In this document: positions 1-7,999 of the stretch, in pieces
How the letters are laid out: the number at the start of each line of letters is the position of its first letter
Position numbering within the stretch: position 1 is the stretch's first letter
NCBI GenBank assembly: GCA_964544965.1
Contig: CAZJED010000030.1
Span: 1 to 18,115 of the forward strand
Source: UBA11869 sp964544965
GTDB taxonomy: Bacteria > Pseudomonadota > Gammaproteobacteria > Eutrophobiales > Eutrophobiaceae
Direction of reading: 5' to 3'
Length of the DNA stretch: 18,115 nt
The notes under the pieces: generated by a model
What the model saw: the letters and a program-made list of their open reading frames with translations, nothing else
Databases searched by the model: none
Told to the model about the DNA's origin: nothing
Position numbers and translations under genes: made by a program

Positions 1-493
1 TCATATTTGGTTCTGAAACAATTTCTAATAGCGGATTCCCAGCACGATTTAGGTCAATTCCTGTTTGCCCTTTGAATTCATCATGATTTGATTTTCCAGC
101 ATCTTCCTCGAGATGCGCTCTAGTAATTCTAATTATTTTATCTTCATCATCGTTTATTTTTATTTCAATACATCCATTATTAACAATTGGTAATTCAAAT
201 TGACTAATTTGATAACCTTTTGGTAGATCAGGATAAAAATAATTCTTTCTCGCAAATACAGATTTTTGTGGAATTTCAGCGTTAATAGCCAAGCCAAATT
301 TAATAGCCATTAATATAGCTTGTTCATTGATGACCGGCAAAACACCGGGTAAACCTAGATCGATTGCACAGGCTTGTGTATTTGGTTTTGCTCCATAGTT
401 TGTTGATGCCCCAGAGAAAATTTTACTTTTTGTCATAAGTTGAGCATGAATTTCGAGTCCTATTACGGTTTCCCACTCCACTGATTTATTCAT
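1..493 (-). CDS. gatB: Aspartyl/glutamyl-tRNA amidotransferase subunit B (partial, N-terminal 164 codons)
   Basis: GatB is the kinase and tRNA-binding subunit of the GatCAB amidotransferase. It activates the side-chain carboxylate of Glu-tRNA(Gln) or Asp-tRNA(Asn) with ATP before amidation with ammonia from GatA. Read on the minus strand, the protein begins MNKSVEWETVIGLEIHAQL, followed by the family-typical segments KIFSGAST, DLGLPGVLP, FARKNYFYPDLPKGYQ and ITRAHLEEDAGK. These belong to the N-terminal cradle domain that holds the active site. The window edge cuts the gene after about 164 codons, so the helical and tail domains are not seen. Its ATG (complement of 491-493) lies inside the end of gatA, an 8-base overlap (486-493) that suggests translational coupling. 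Identification is secure; the partial state is only a window effect. Confidence 0.97.
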   Translation of the reverse strand, partial: MNKSVEWETVIGLEIHAQLMTKSKIFSGASTNYGAKPNTQACAIDLGLPGVLPVINEQAILMAIKFGLAINAEIPQKSVFARKNYFYPDLPKGYQISQFELPIVNNGCIEIKINDDEDKIIRITRAHLEEDAGKSNHDEFKGQTGIDLNRAGNPLLEIVSEPNM

Positions 494-1940
494 ATGATTT
501 AGGTATTTTTTGGTGCCAGTCTGTTATTTTTTGAAATTGATGGGCAACATTTATTAGCAGAGATTCTTGAAAATAATTACCAATTAATTGTATCCCAGCA
601 GGTAATTTTTCAATAAAGCCGGATGGAATAGAGATAGCTGGCAACCCAGCAAGGTTTGCAGACACAGTGTAAATGTCTGAAAGGTACATGCTGATTGGAT
701 CATTTAATTTTTCGTCTAATTTAAAAGCTGTCCCCGTAGTTGTGGGACCTGCTATGATATCTACGTTTTTAAATGCATTTTGGAAATCATTACGTATTAT
801 TTGCCTTATTTTTTGTGCTTTTAAATAATAGGCATCGTAGTAACCTGCTGAAAGAACATAAGTTCCTGTCATTATGCGTCTTTTTACTTCTTTTCCAAAT
901 CCTTCTTGGCGACTTCGACAGTACAAATCTGAAAGATCTTTCGGTTCATTACAGCGGTGACCAAAACGGACACCATCATAACGAGATAAATTAGATGAGC
1001 ATTCCGCTGGAGCAACCACATAATACGCTGGGATAGATAATTCAGTATGGGGCAGTTCAATATCAACGCACTTAGCTCCAAGTTTTTCTAATTCCTTTAC
1101 ACCGTCTTCAATTAGATCAGCAACATTTTTGTCTAAATTTTTATCGAAGTATTGTTTTGGCAGTCCAATTTTTAGCCCTTTAATCGAATTATTTAGTTTG
1201 GCAGTGTAGTCATCTATCGGTTCTTCAGTTGATGTTGAATCATATTCATCGAAGCCGGCAATTACATTCATAATTAGTGCAGCATCCTCAGCTGTTTGCG
1301 TCATAGGCCCTCCCTGATCAAGGCTAGACGCAAAGGCGATCATTCCATAACGAGAAACTCTTCCATAAGTTGGTTTTAGTCCTGTTATACCGCAGAATGA
1401 AGAAGGTTGTCGTATTGAACCTCCGGTATCAGTACCCGAAGCTGCCGGGCACAATCGAGCAGCAACAGCACTTGCCGAACCTCCTGAAGAACCACCTGGG
1501 ACACGAGAAGTATCCCACGGATTTTTAACTGGCCCATAAAAACTAGTTTCACTTGACGATCCCATAGCAAATTCATCCATATTGGTTTTGCCTATCATAA
1601 TAAACCCAGCTGCGTTCATTCTTTTTACCAATGTTGCATCGTATGGAGCAACGAAATTATCTAACATTTTGGAACCACAGCTAGTTTTTATTCCATCTGT
1701 ACAAAAAATATCTTTTTGAGCAATAGGGATTCCTGTAAATTGACCACCTGTTCCAGAGGCACGTTTTTTATCTGCTTCTTTTGCTTTTTTTAATGCTTCT
1801 TCTTCTGTTATTGTTATAAAACAATTTAGTGAATCATTATGTTTTTTACAACGTTCAATATACATTCGAGTTAATTCTTCACTGCTTATTTTTTTTGATT
1901 CTAGAGCTACTGACAGTTGTGCTAGTGTTGATTTATACAT
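486..1940 (-). CDS. gatA: Aspartyl/glutamyl-tRNA amidotransferase subunit A
   Basis: GatA is the amidase-signature subunit of GatCAB. It hydrolyses glutamine (or asparagine) and passes ammonia to GatB for conversion of misacylated Glu-tRNA(Gln) or Asp-tRNA(Asn). The 484-residue length is normal for the family. The Ser-cisSer-Lys triad is visible: Lys76 in IAQKD, Ser151 in the glycine/serine-rich PGGSSGGS loop, and the nucleophile Ser175 in DTGGSIRQPS. The start is supported by the family-like N-terminus MYKSTLAQLS, although no clear ribosome-binding site precedes it. gatC lies 56 bases upstream and gatB overlaps by 8 bases downstream, so the three genes should form one operon. The triad and length indicate an active enzyme. 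Which tRNA is the main substrate depends on whether GlnRS or AsnRS is encoded elsewhere, and this window cannot show that. Confidence 0.97.
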   Translation of the reverse strand: MYKSTLAQLSVALESKKISSEELTRMYIERCKKHNDSLNCFITITEEEALKKAKEADKKRASGTGGQFTGIPIAQKDIFCTDGIKTSCGSKMLDNFVAPYDATLVKRMNAAGFIMIGKTNMDEFAMGSSSETSFYGPVKNPWDTSRVPGGSSGGSASAVAARLCPAASGTDTGGSIRQPSSFCGITGLKPTYGRVSRYGMIAFASSLDQGGPMTQTAEDAALIMNVIAGFDEYDSTSTEEPIDDYTAKLNNSIKGLKIGLPKQYFDKNLDKNVADLIEDGVKELEKLGAKCVDIELPHTELSIPAYYVVAPAECSSNLSRYDGVRFGHRCNEPKDLSDLYCRSRQEGFGKEVKRRIMTGTYVLSAGYYDAYYLKAQKIRQIIRNDFQNAFKNVDIIAGPTTTGTAFKLDEKLNDPISMYLSDIYTVSANLAGLPAISIPSGFIEKLPAGIQLIGNYFQESLLINVAHQFQKITDWHQKIPKSYE

Positions 1941-1996
1941 GAAATATTATTTCGACAGATTCATTAAAATTTTTAATCTAAAAAGCTTGTTTGACA

Positions 1997-2284
1997 CTAC
2001 TCAATTACCTTCGGAACAACATAATAGCCTTCTTTTGTTTTTGATTGATCTTTTTGGAAATTTTCACGTTGGTTAGTTTCTGTAATATTGTCTACCCTGA
2101 GCCGTGAAAAAACTTCCAGAGGGTGTGCGAGTGGGACAATATTAGTTGTATCTACCGAGTTCATTTGTTCCATTAGATCTAAGATATCGGTTAATTCATC
2201 GCAATAGCTAGGGATATCATCTTTATCGATTGCTAATCTTGCTAACCAAGCGATTTTCTGTACTTCAGATTTATCGAGAGACAT
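1997..2284 (-). CDS. gatC: Aspartyl/glutamyl-tRNA amidotransferase subunit C
   Basis: GatC is the small subunit that wraps around the GatA-GatB interface and stabilises the amidotransferase; it has no catalytic activity of its own. The 95 residues match the usual family size. Typical features are an N-terminal helix with VQKIAWLARLAI, a central segment DILDLMEQMNSVDT, and the conserved PLAHPLE and YYVVPKVIE motifs at the middle and C-terminus. It is the first gene of the minus-strand gatCAB operon and is transcribed away from mreB across a 243-base spacer. No strong Shine-Dalgarno sequence precedes the ATG. The C-terminal PKVIE ending is typical of full-length GatC, so the gene is complete. 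Confidence 0.95.
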   Translation of the reverse strand: MSLDKSEVQKIAWLARLAIDKDDIPSYCDELTDILDLMEQMNSVDTTNIVPLAHPLEVFSRLRVDNITETNQRENFQKDQSKTKEGYYVVPKVIE

Positions 2285-2527
2285 ATAAATAGTTGTTCTT
2301 ATTTGTTGAAAAAATTGGAATTTATTATGTTCCTTTGCTTGCTCAAATCTCCGCCCATTGATAGAGTTACGCCTGCATGAGTAGCGAATTCTGTGGTGCG
2401 TCTGTAACGAAGCATTTGTTCGATTTTAGATGAATACGAGGGTTGTTGCTATAACCTTACTAATATTAAGTCTTTTTTCGGGGTTTATGCGATAAAGGGC
2501 TGAAACTAAAACTTATAGGTCATATTT
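2285..2527. other. Divergent gatC/mreB intergenic region
   Basis: This is the longest non-coding stretch in the window (243 bases), and it must carry the promoters of both the gatCAB and mreBCD operons. The part near gatC is very AT-rich, while the middle (about 2345-2450) is less so. I could not find a pair of -35 and -10 boxes with good spacing in either direction. TTGTTG at 2443-2448 is a possible -35 for mreB, but no matching -10 stands out. A weak Shine-Dalgarno sequence, AGGT at 2517-2520, sits seven bases before the mreB ATG. No terminator, tRNA or strong hairpin is evident. If transcription of mreB starts in the middle of the region, it would have an untranslated leader of some tens of bases. 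Confidence 0.5.
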
Positions 2528-3574
2528 ATGTTTAAACAAATAAGAGGTCTTTTCTCAAATGATTTATCCATAGATTTGGGTACCGCGAATACCCTAATTT
2601 ATGTGCGTAGCAAAGGCATTGTTCTTAACGAACCTTCGGTTGTGGCGATACGTAAGGATGGAAACAAAATAAGCCCAAAATCAATTGTAGCTGTCGGTGC
2701 CGCAGCAAAAAGTATGTTAGGACGCACACCAGGACATATAATGGCTATCCGTCCTTTAAAAGACGGTGTTATAGCTGATTTCACTGTTACAGAAAAAATG
2801 TTGCAGTATTTTATTCATAGCGCACACGGTTCAACGTTTTTTAAGCCAAGTCCTAGAGTGCTTGTTTGTGTTCCTTGTGGGTCAACTCAGGTAGAACGAC
2901 GCGCTATTAGAGAATCGGCAAGTGGTGCTGGTGCACGAACGGTGCATTTAATTGAAGAACCAATGGCAGCAGCAATAGGTGCGGGTATGCCTGTAAGCGA
3001 TCCACGAGGCTCCATGGTTGTGGATATTGGCGGCGGCACCACCGAGGTTGCAATTATTTCATTAAATGGAATCGTTTATTCAAAATCCACACGTATTGGT
3101 GGCGATCGATTTGATGATGCGATAGTTAACTATGTTCGAAGAAATTATGGAAGTCTAATTGGGGATTCAACAGCAGAACGAATAAAAAAAGAAATAGGAT
3201 GTGCATTTCCAGGCGATGAAGTAGATGAGATGGTTGTAAGAGGGCGTAATCTTGCAGAAGGAATTCCAAGAAGCTTTACGCTTAATAGCAATGAAATTCT
3301 TGAAGCGTTACAAGAGCCACTTATAGGTATTGTTGATGCAGTTAAGAATGCGTTAGAAAAAACTCCCCCAGAATTGGGTTCAGATGTTGCAGAGCAAGGT
3401 TTGGTGCTAACTGGTGGAGGCGCAATGTTAAAAGACATAGATAGATTATTAATGGAAGAATGTGGTGTACCAGTAATAATTGCTGAAGAGCCATTAACTT
3501 GCGTAGCAAGAGGAGGCGGTAAGTTTCTTGAAATGGTTGATGAATATGGAAAAGACATTCTTACTATGGATTAA
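2528..3574 (+). CDS. mreB: Rod-shape-determining actin homologue MreB
   Basis: MreB is a bacterial actin that forms membrane-bound filaments and guides the RodA-PBP2 elongation complex along the sidewall. The 348-residue length is standard. The N-terminus MFKQIRGLFSNDLSIDLGTA combines the short amphipathic membrane-binding segment seen in Gram-negative MreBs with the first phosphate-binding loop (DLGTANTLIY). Other actin-fold motifs are visible: VDIGGGTTEVA (phosphate 2), LIEEPMAAAIGAG (connecting region) and VLTGGGA (adenosine-binding). The sequence resembles Pseudomonas-type MreB, for example in STQVERRAIRES and LTCVARGGGK. It heads a plus-strand operon with mreC starting 15 bases after its stop. 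The ATG has a modest AGGT ribosome-binding site. The function is secure. Confidence 0.98.
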   Translation: MFKQIRGLFSNDLSIDLGTANTLIYVRSKGIVLNEPSVVAIRKDGNKISPKSIVAVGAAAKSMLGRTPGHIMAIRPLKDGVIADFTVTEKMLQYFIHSAHGSTFFKPSPRVLVCVPCGSTQVERRAIRESASGAGARTVHLIEEPMAAAIGAGMPVSDPRGSMVVDIGGGTTEVAIISLNGIVYSKSTRIGGDRFDDAIVNYVRRNYGSLIGDSTAERIKKEIGCAFPGDEVDEMVVRGRNLAEGIPRSFTLNSNEILEALQEPLIGIVDAVKNALEKTPPELGSDVAEQGLVLTGGGAMLKDIDRLLMEECGVPVIIAEEPLTCVARGGGKFLEMVDEYGKDILTMD

Positions 3575-3576
3575 TC

Positions 3577-3583
3577 GGAGGAG
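3577..3583 (+). promoter_or_regulatory. Strong Shine-Dalgarno sequence of mreC
   Basis: GGAGGAG lies six bases before an ATT codon (3590-3592) that is in frame with mreC. It is one of the best ribosome-binding sequences in this window, where many genes have weak or no Shine-Dalgarno. Its spacing is ideal for initiation at the ATT and poor for the next possible starts, CTG at 3599 or TTG at 3650. It therefore decides the start call for mreC. Confidence 0.75.
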
Positions 3584-3589
3584 CGCCAA

Positions 3590-4456
3590 ATTAACAATCT
3601 GTTCAGACAAGGAGCTTCATTAAAAATCACTTTTTTCTTTTTTGTAACGTTGTCGATCGCTCTTATTATAATTGATAATAGAGAAGGCGCACTTAGAAAT
3701 TTTCGCTCTGTTCTAGGAACTGTAGTATATCCCATAGAGATTTTAGCTAGTTTACCGTTTGAGATTACTGATTGGTTTTCTAACTTAATTATTCCAAAAC
3801 AAACTTTATCGAACGAAAATCAAGAATTAAAAAAAGATCTTTTATTATTAAAAGCAAGATTACAGCAATATGAAATCATCGAGGCAGAAAATGATCGTTT
3901 ACGTAATTTACTTGAATCATCCTTTCGTCTAAAAAACAAAGTTCTTGTAGCCGAACCAGTTGCTATACAATTAGATACATTTCATAAGAAAATTGTTATA
4001 AATAAAGGCGAAAGCGATGGAGGCTATCAAGGCCAGCCGATACTCGACTCTAGTGGTATTATGGGGCAAATTATTCAGATTAATCCTTTTTCAAGTACTG
4101 TTTTATTAATAACCGATCCTAATCACGCTTTACCTGTTCAAATTAATAGAAATGGATTACGTGCAATGGCTATTGGTTCTGGGGAAGATGATACTCTCAC
4201 ACTAGATCATCTTCCTAAGCCTCTAATAACAGATTCTAATCTTCCAAATAAAGCTCATGTATTAGTTGGCGATTTAATAGTAACTTCAGGTCTTGCCCGA
4301 CGTTTTCCTAGAGATTATCCAGTTGGCGAGGTTAAGGAAATAATTGACACCCCTGGCGAATTATCTGCAAGGGTAGTTATCAAACCATTTGCACAATTTA
4401 GCAAAATAAGAGAGGTGTTAATGGTTTGGCCGAATGAGTATAAAAATACTGATTAA
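3590..4456 (+). CDS. mreC: Rod-shape-determining protein MreC (probable ATT start)
   Basis: MreC is a periplasmic, membrane-anchored scaffold that links MreB and MreD to PBP2 and stimulates RodA-PBP2 activity. From the ATT at 3590 the protein is 288 residues: a short cytoplasmic stretch (NNLFRQGASLK), one membrane span at about residues 12-29, a coiled coil at about 65-105 (NENQELKKDLLLLKARL), and the two-lobed beta domain with GVDQGQPIL-like text (GGYQGQPILDSSGIMGQI) and the end region VTSGLARRFPRDYPVG. The NNLFRQGxSL segment before the membrane span is typical of gammaproteobacterial MreC. The first canonical start, TTG at 3650, would remove that segment and half the span, so I prefer ATT with its strong Shine-Dalgarno. 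Identity is certain; the start is inferred. Confidence 0.93.
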   Translation: MNNLFRQGASLKITFFFFVTLSIALIIIDNREGALRNFRSVLGTVVYPIEILASLPFEITDWFSNLIIPKQTLSNENQELKKDLLLLKARLQQYEIIEAENDRLRNLLESSFRLKNKVLVAEPVAIQLDTFHKKIVINKGESDGGYQGQPILDSSGIMGQIIQINPFSSTVLLITDPNHALPVQINRNGLRAMAIGSGEDDTLTLDHLPKPLITDSNLPNKAHVLVGDLIVTSGLARRFPRDYPVGEVKEIIDTPGELSARVVIKPFAQFSKIREVLMVWPNEYKNTD

Positions 4457-4469
4457 TACTTAAATAGCA

Positions 4470-4474
4470 GGGAG
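4470..4474 (+). promoter_or_regulatory. Shine-Dalgarno sequence of mreD
   Basis: GGGAG, within AGGGAG, ends seven bases before an in-frame ATT codon at 4482-4484. The first in-frame ATG (4518) has no Shine-Dalgarno and would drop the first 12 residues, including part of the first membrane span. A TTG at 4483 is in another frame and soon meets a stop. The site supports ATT as the mreD start. Confidence 0.65.
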
Positions 4475-4481
4475 TTTTATT

Positions 4482-4967
4482 ATTGAATCAACATTAAAAA
4501 GCAACATTATTATTGCGATGACATTTGTTCTAGGTTTTGTTTTATCAGCTTTACCTTTACCTGAAACAATCGTTGATTGGCGTCCCTGTTGGTTAGCAAT
4601 GTTTCTTATCTACTGGTGCATGGCTTTGCCCGAAAGAGTCGGAATATCATCCGCTTGGTTTTTGGGATTGCTATTCGATGTTCAGCAAACTTTTATTTTT
4701 GGACAGCATGCATTAGGGTTTACTTTCTTAGCTTACATCATAATAGAAAATCATAGACGTTTACGGGTATATCCCCTTTTACAGCAAGCCATTGTGGTTT
4801 TCATCTATTTACTAATATATAAAGCTATCATGTTACTCGTTGCGTTTTTTTCAGGGAAAATTGCATATACTTGGTACTATTGGCTACCGGCGTTAACGAG
4901 CATGTTTATTTGGCCTTGGTTATTTATTGTAATGAGAGATTTACGTCGTAAACATGACGTTGGCTGA
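4482..4967 (+). CDS. mreD: Rod-shape-determining protein MreD (probable ATT start)
   Basis: MreD is a small polytopic inner-membrane protein of the elongasome that works with MreC to regulate RodA-PBP2. From the ATT at 4482 the protein is 161 residues, close to the roughly 160 usual in this group. The hydrophobic profile suggests about five or six membrane spans. Family-like segments include VLSALPLPE in the first span, WRPCWLAMFLIYWCMALPERVGI, and LGLLFDVQQTFIFGQHALGF, which contains the conserved LxGLLxDxxxxxxxGxxAL pattern of MreD. The reading frame is open from a stop at 4461-4463. The ATG at 4518 would give only 149 residues with a shortened first span and no ribosome-binding site. mreC ends 25 bases upstream and mrdA begins 25 bases downstream. 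Identity is firm; the start codon is an inference. Confidence 0.9.
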   Translation: MESTLKSNIIIAMTFVLGFVLSALPLPETIVDWRPCWLAMFLIYWCMALPERVGISSAWFLGLLFDVQQTFIFGQHALGFTFLAYIIIENHRRLRVYPLLQQAIVVFIYLLIYKAIMLLVAFFSGKIAYTWYYWLPALTSMFIWPWLFIVMRDLRRKHDVG

Positions 4968-4992
4968 TTAAAAACTGGCGCATTGATAATTA

Positions 4993-6895
4993 ATGGATCT
5001 ATTCCCCAAAGATCAAGTCGAGTTCATTCTTAAAGACCGGGACTCTGAATCAGCTTTAATTAAAAGGCGTGTTTATTTAGCCGGATTATTTATATTATTA
5101 TTTATAACTTTACTTCTTTCCAGAGTATTTTTTCTTACAGTACTCCAAAATGACCACTATACAACTAAGGCGAAAGAAAACCGTCAAAAAATATTACCAA
5201 TAGCGCCAATTAGAGGTCTAATTTATAGTGATAGCGGCGTTATTCTTGCTGAAAATAAACCCACATATAGTCTTCAAGTTATACCTGAAAAGATACCTGA
5301 TATTGATCAGTTGATTCGGGAGCTTAGGAAGATAATCCATATTGGCGATGAGGATGTTGAACAGTTTAAGAAATTATCTGGCAAAAAAAGAAGATTTGAG
5401 AGGCTCCCTCTAAGAACAGATTTAAATGAGAACGAAGTAGCATTATTTTCTGTAAATCGTCATTTATTTTCTAGTATTGATGTAGTCGAGGGTTTTAATA
5501 GACACTACCCACAGGGAGAAGAATTTGTTCATAGTATTGGATATGTAGCTCGTATTGACGAAAATGGTTTAAAAAATATTTCAAAATTGGGAAAAGATTC
5601 AAATTATAGTGCAACAACTCATATAGGCAAGCTCGGCATTGAGGAATCATATGAATCATATTTACATGGAGAAGTAGGATATCAAAAAGTCGAAGTTAAT
5701 GCCGCAGGAAGAGTGATTCGTGTTTTAGAAAGAGAATCTCCCAAACCTGGTAAAAATCTTTATTTAACTATTAACTTATCTTTACAAAGAATTGCAACAG
5801 AATCTCTGAATGGCAGAAGAGGCGCAGTTGTTGCTATTGATCCGAGAGATGGAAAAATTTTAACTTTTGTAAGTTCGCCTACCTATAATCCAAATGATTT
5901 TGCAAGTGGTATAGACAAACAATCATATAAAGCATTAATTTCTTCAAAAGATAGGCCGCTAGTTAATAGAGTGATTCAGGGAAAGTATCCTCCGGGGTCT
6001 ACAATTAAGCCATTTCTTGCATTAATTGCCCTAGAGGGAGAAATGAGAAATACAAAAGAAGAAGTTTGGTGTCCGGGATGGTTTTCGTTACCAGACCATG
6101 AACACCGTTATCGCGATTGGAAAAAAGAAGGCCATGGGCACACTAATCTAGACAAAGCAATAGTTCAGTCATGCGATGTCTTTTTTTATAATTTAGCCCA
6201 CGAATTAGGAATTGATCATATATTTGCAGGTTTATCACGATTTGGTTTTGGACAAGCCAGCGGAATAGATATTNNNNNNNNNNATAGGTGAGAAAATTGG
6301 ATTACTGCCATCAAGGAAATGGAAAAGAAATAATTTGAATGAAGCATGGTTCCCTGGCGAAACAGTTATTTTGGGTATAGGCCAGGGGTATGCTTTGACA
6401 ACGCCAATGCAATTGGTTAGGGCAACCGCAGCTATAGCAAATAGGGGTCTACTTATTGAACCTAGATTAGTTCTTGGCACTAATAGCCCAGGAGAAAAAG
6501 GATTAAGTTTTAATTTAGATAGTCCCAGACACAAGATTAGTTTAAAAAATAATGTTTTCTGGGATAAGGTTATTAGTTCCATGAAGAGCGTTGTTCATAG
6601 AGCAGGCGGTACTGCCTGGAGAAGCGGTTTAAATGCAGAATATTATTTTGCAGGTAAAACCGGAACTGCACAAATTATAGGAATTGATCAAGAAGGAGAA
6701 TATAAAGAAGAGGAAATTCCAGATGAATTAAAAGACCATGCTCTTTTTATTGCATTTGCCCCTGTTAAATCACCAGAAATTGCGCTAGCAATAATTGTTG
6801 AGAATGGTGGTAGTGGATCTAAAGCAGCAGCTCCTATAGCTAGAAAGATACTGGATGAATTTTTTATGAATAAAGATTTAATTTCTAAAGAGTAA
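4993..6895 (+). CDS. mrdA: Penicillin-binding protein 2, elongasome transpeptidase (interrupted by an N run)
   Basis: PBP2 is the class B penicillin-binding protein that cross-links glycan strands made by RodA during sidewall growth. The N-terminal part (427 residues to 6273) has a cytoplasmic tail, one membrane span at about residues 28-50, the pedestal domain beginning near RGLIYSDSG, and the active-site motif Ser336-Thr-Ile-Lys339 in PPGSTIKP. The second motif is SCD (Ser393-Asp395). After the Ns, 203 residues carry GIGQGYALTTPMQL and the third motif KTG in FAGKTGTAQ. The two parts total about 630 residues, normal for PBP2. On paper the ten Ns shift the frame and give a stop at 6289, but both sides are intact and join in register if the Ns are a placeholder. 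It is therefore a complete gene with an assembly gap, not a pseudogene. rodA follows at once. Confidence 0.95.
6274..6283. other. Assembly gap (ten Ns) inside mrdA
   Basis: Ten Ns interrupt mrdA between codons for GIDI and IGEKIGLLP. The reading frame before the gap (first base at 6271) and after it (first base at 6284) agree only if the real distance is a multiple of three, so ten is not the true length. PBP2 relatives usually have six residues between the Asp of GID and the Gly of GLLP or GNMP. Joining the two sides directly gives exactly six, so the missing sequence may be zero bases. Confidence 0.9.
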
Positions 6896-6900
6896 TTCAC

Positions 6901-7992
6901 ATGAATGAATTTTCATTAGGTTATAGAATGCATATAGATTTTATTCTTTTATTTCTTATTTTTATTCTGTGTTTATTTGGCCTCGTTATTTTATATAGTG
7001 CAAGCGGTCAGAATATAGATTTAGTTTATAATCAAATGATAAAATTGGCTATTGCTTTACTATGTATGATTCTTGTTGCACAAGTCCCTCCTGCAAATTT
7101 AAGTCGTTTATCATTTTTATTGTATATTTTTGGTATTATTTTATTGTTGTTTGTAATTATATTCGGTGATGTTGGTAAGGGCGCTCAACGCTGGCTAGAT
7201 TTAAAAATTTTACGTTTTCAACCATCTGAGCTAATGAAAATTTCGGTTCCAATAATAGTTTCATCATATCTCTCTGCTAGATTCTTACCTCCTAAATTTT
7301 TAAGAATTGTTGTATCATGTCTTTTTATAGTAATCCCAGTTTTTTTAATTGCGCAGCAACCCGATTTAGGAACCGCTTTGTTAGTTGCCATTGCTGGTTT
7401 CTCAGTTATTTTTGTAGCCGGACTTAGCTGGCGTTTTTTATTATCATTATTCATTTTGTCAGCATCTAGTGTGCCGTTACTATGGCATTTAATGCGTGAT
7501 TATCAAAAACAAAGGGTGTTAACTTTCCTTGATCCAGAAAAAGATCCATTGGGTGCTGGTTACCATATAATACAATCAAAAATTGCTATTGGTTCAGGAG
7601 GATTTTATGGAAAAGGATGGCTAAATGGAACTCAATCACATCTTGAGTTCTTACCCGAAAGATCTACAGATTTTATTTTTGCTGTACTTTGCGAAGAATT
7701 TGGAATGCTGGGAGTATTAGTAATATTAACAATTTACTTATTGATAATTCTACGTGGTTTGTATATATCATATAACGCACAAGATGCTTTTCGTCAGTTA
7801 TTAGCAAGTGGCATAACTTTAACTTTTTTCGTTTATATTATTGTTAATATGGGAATGGTAGTAGGCCAGCTACCAGTTGTTGGTGTTCCACTTCCATTAA
7901 TTAGCTATGGAGGATCGTCGATTGTAACATTGATGGCTGGTTTTGGCATTTTAATGTCAATACAAACACATAGACGATTTCTAAAACGCTGA
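6901..7992 (+). CDS. rodA: Peptidoglycan glycosyltransferase RodA (SEDS family)
   Basis: RodA polymerises lipid II into glycan strands in the elongasome and pairs with PBP2. The 363-residue protein is strongly hydrophobic with about ten membrane spans. SEDS motifs are visible: GAQRWLDL followed by FQPSELMKI (conserved Glu110), QQPDLGTALL at about 153-162, and the extracellular loop LPERSTDFIFAVLCEEFG with the conserved Asp257, which corresponds to the catalytic-loop Asp of the family. LPLISYGGSS near the C-terminus is the typical SEDS ending. The ATG lies five bases after the mrdA stop, so the pair is surely co-transcribed as in other mrdAB operons. It is distinguished from the division protein FtsW by its mrdA neighbour and the WLDLxxxRFQPSE text. 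Length and motifs indicate an active enzyme. Confidence 0.96.
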   Translation: MNEFSLGYRMHIDFILLFLIFILCLFGLVILYSASGQNIDLVYNQMIKLAIALLCMILVAQVPPANLSRLSFLLYIFGIILLLFVIIFGDVGKGAQRWLDLKILRFQPSELMKISVPIIVSSYLSARFLPPKFLRIVVSCLFIVIPVFLIAQQPDLGTALLVAIAGFSVIFVAGLSWRFLLSLFILSASSVPLLWHLMRDYQKQRVLTFLDPEKDPLGAGYHIIQSKIAIGSGGFYGKGWLNGTQSHLEFLPERSTDFIFAVLCEEFGMLGVLVILTIYLLIILRGLYISYNAQDAFRQLLASGITLTFFVYIIVNMGMVVGQLPVVGVPLPLISYGGSSIVTLMAGFGILMSIQTHRRFLKR

Positions 7993-7999
7993 TATTCAA

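Noticed and set aside
2377..2433. An 18-codon open frame (begins MSSEFCGASV) in the gatC-mreB spacer.
   Set aside because: No Shine-Dalgarno, very short, and no recognisable family; open frames of this size are expected by chance.
3145..3558. A 137-codon open frame on the minus strand within mreB.
   Set aside because: It is fully antisense to a clearly conserved gene, has biased low-complexity composition and no recognisable domain.
3650..4456. TTG at 3650 as the mreC start.
   Set aside because: It would begin inside the membrane span, drop a conserved N-terminal segment and has no ribosome-binding site.
6235..6582. A minus-strand open frame spanning the N run.
   Set aside because: It runs through unknown bases and is antisense to conserved PBP2 sequence on both sides.
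4993..6895. mrdA as a frameshifted pseudogene.
   Set aside because: The frame change coincides with the Ns, and all three active-site motifs are intact; an assembly gap explains it.
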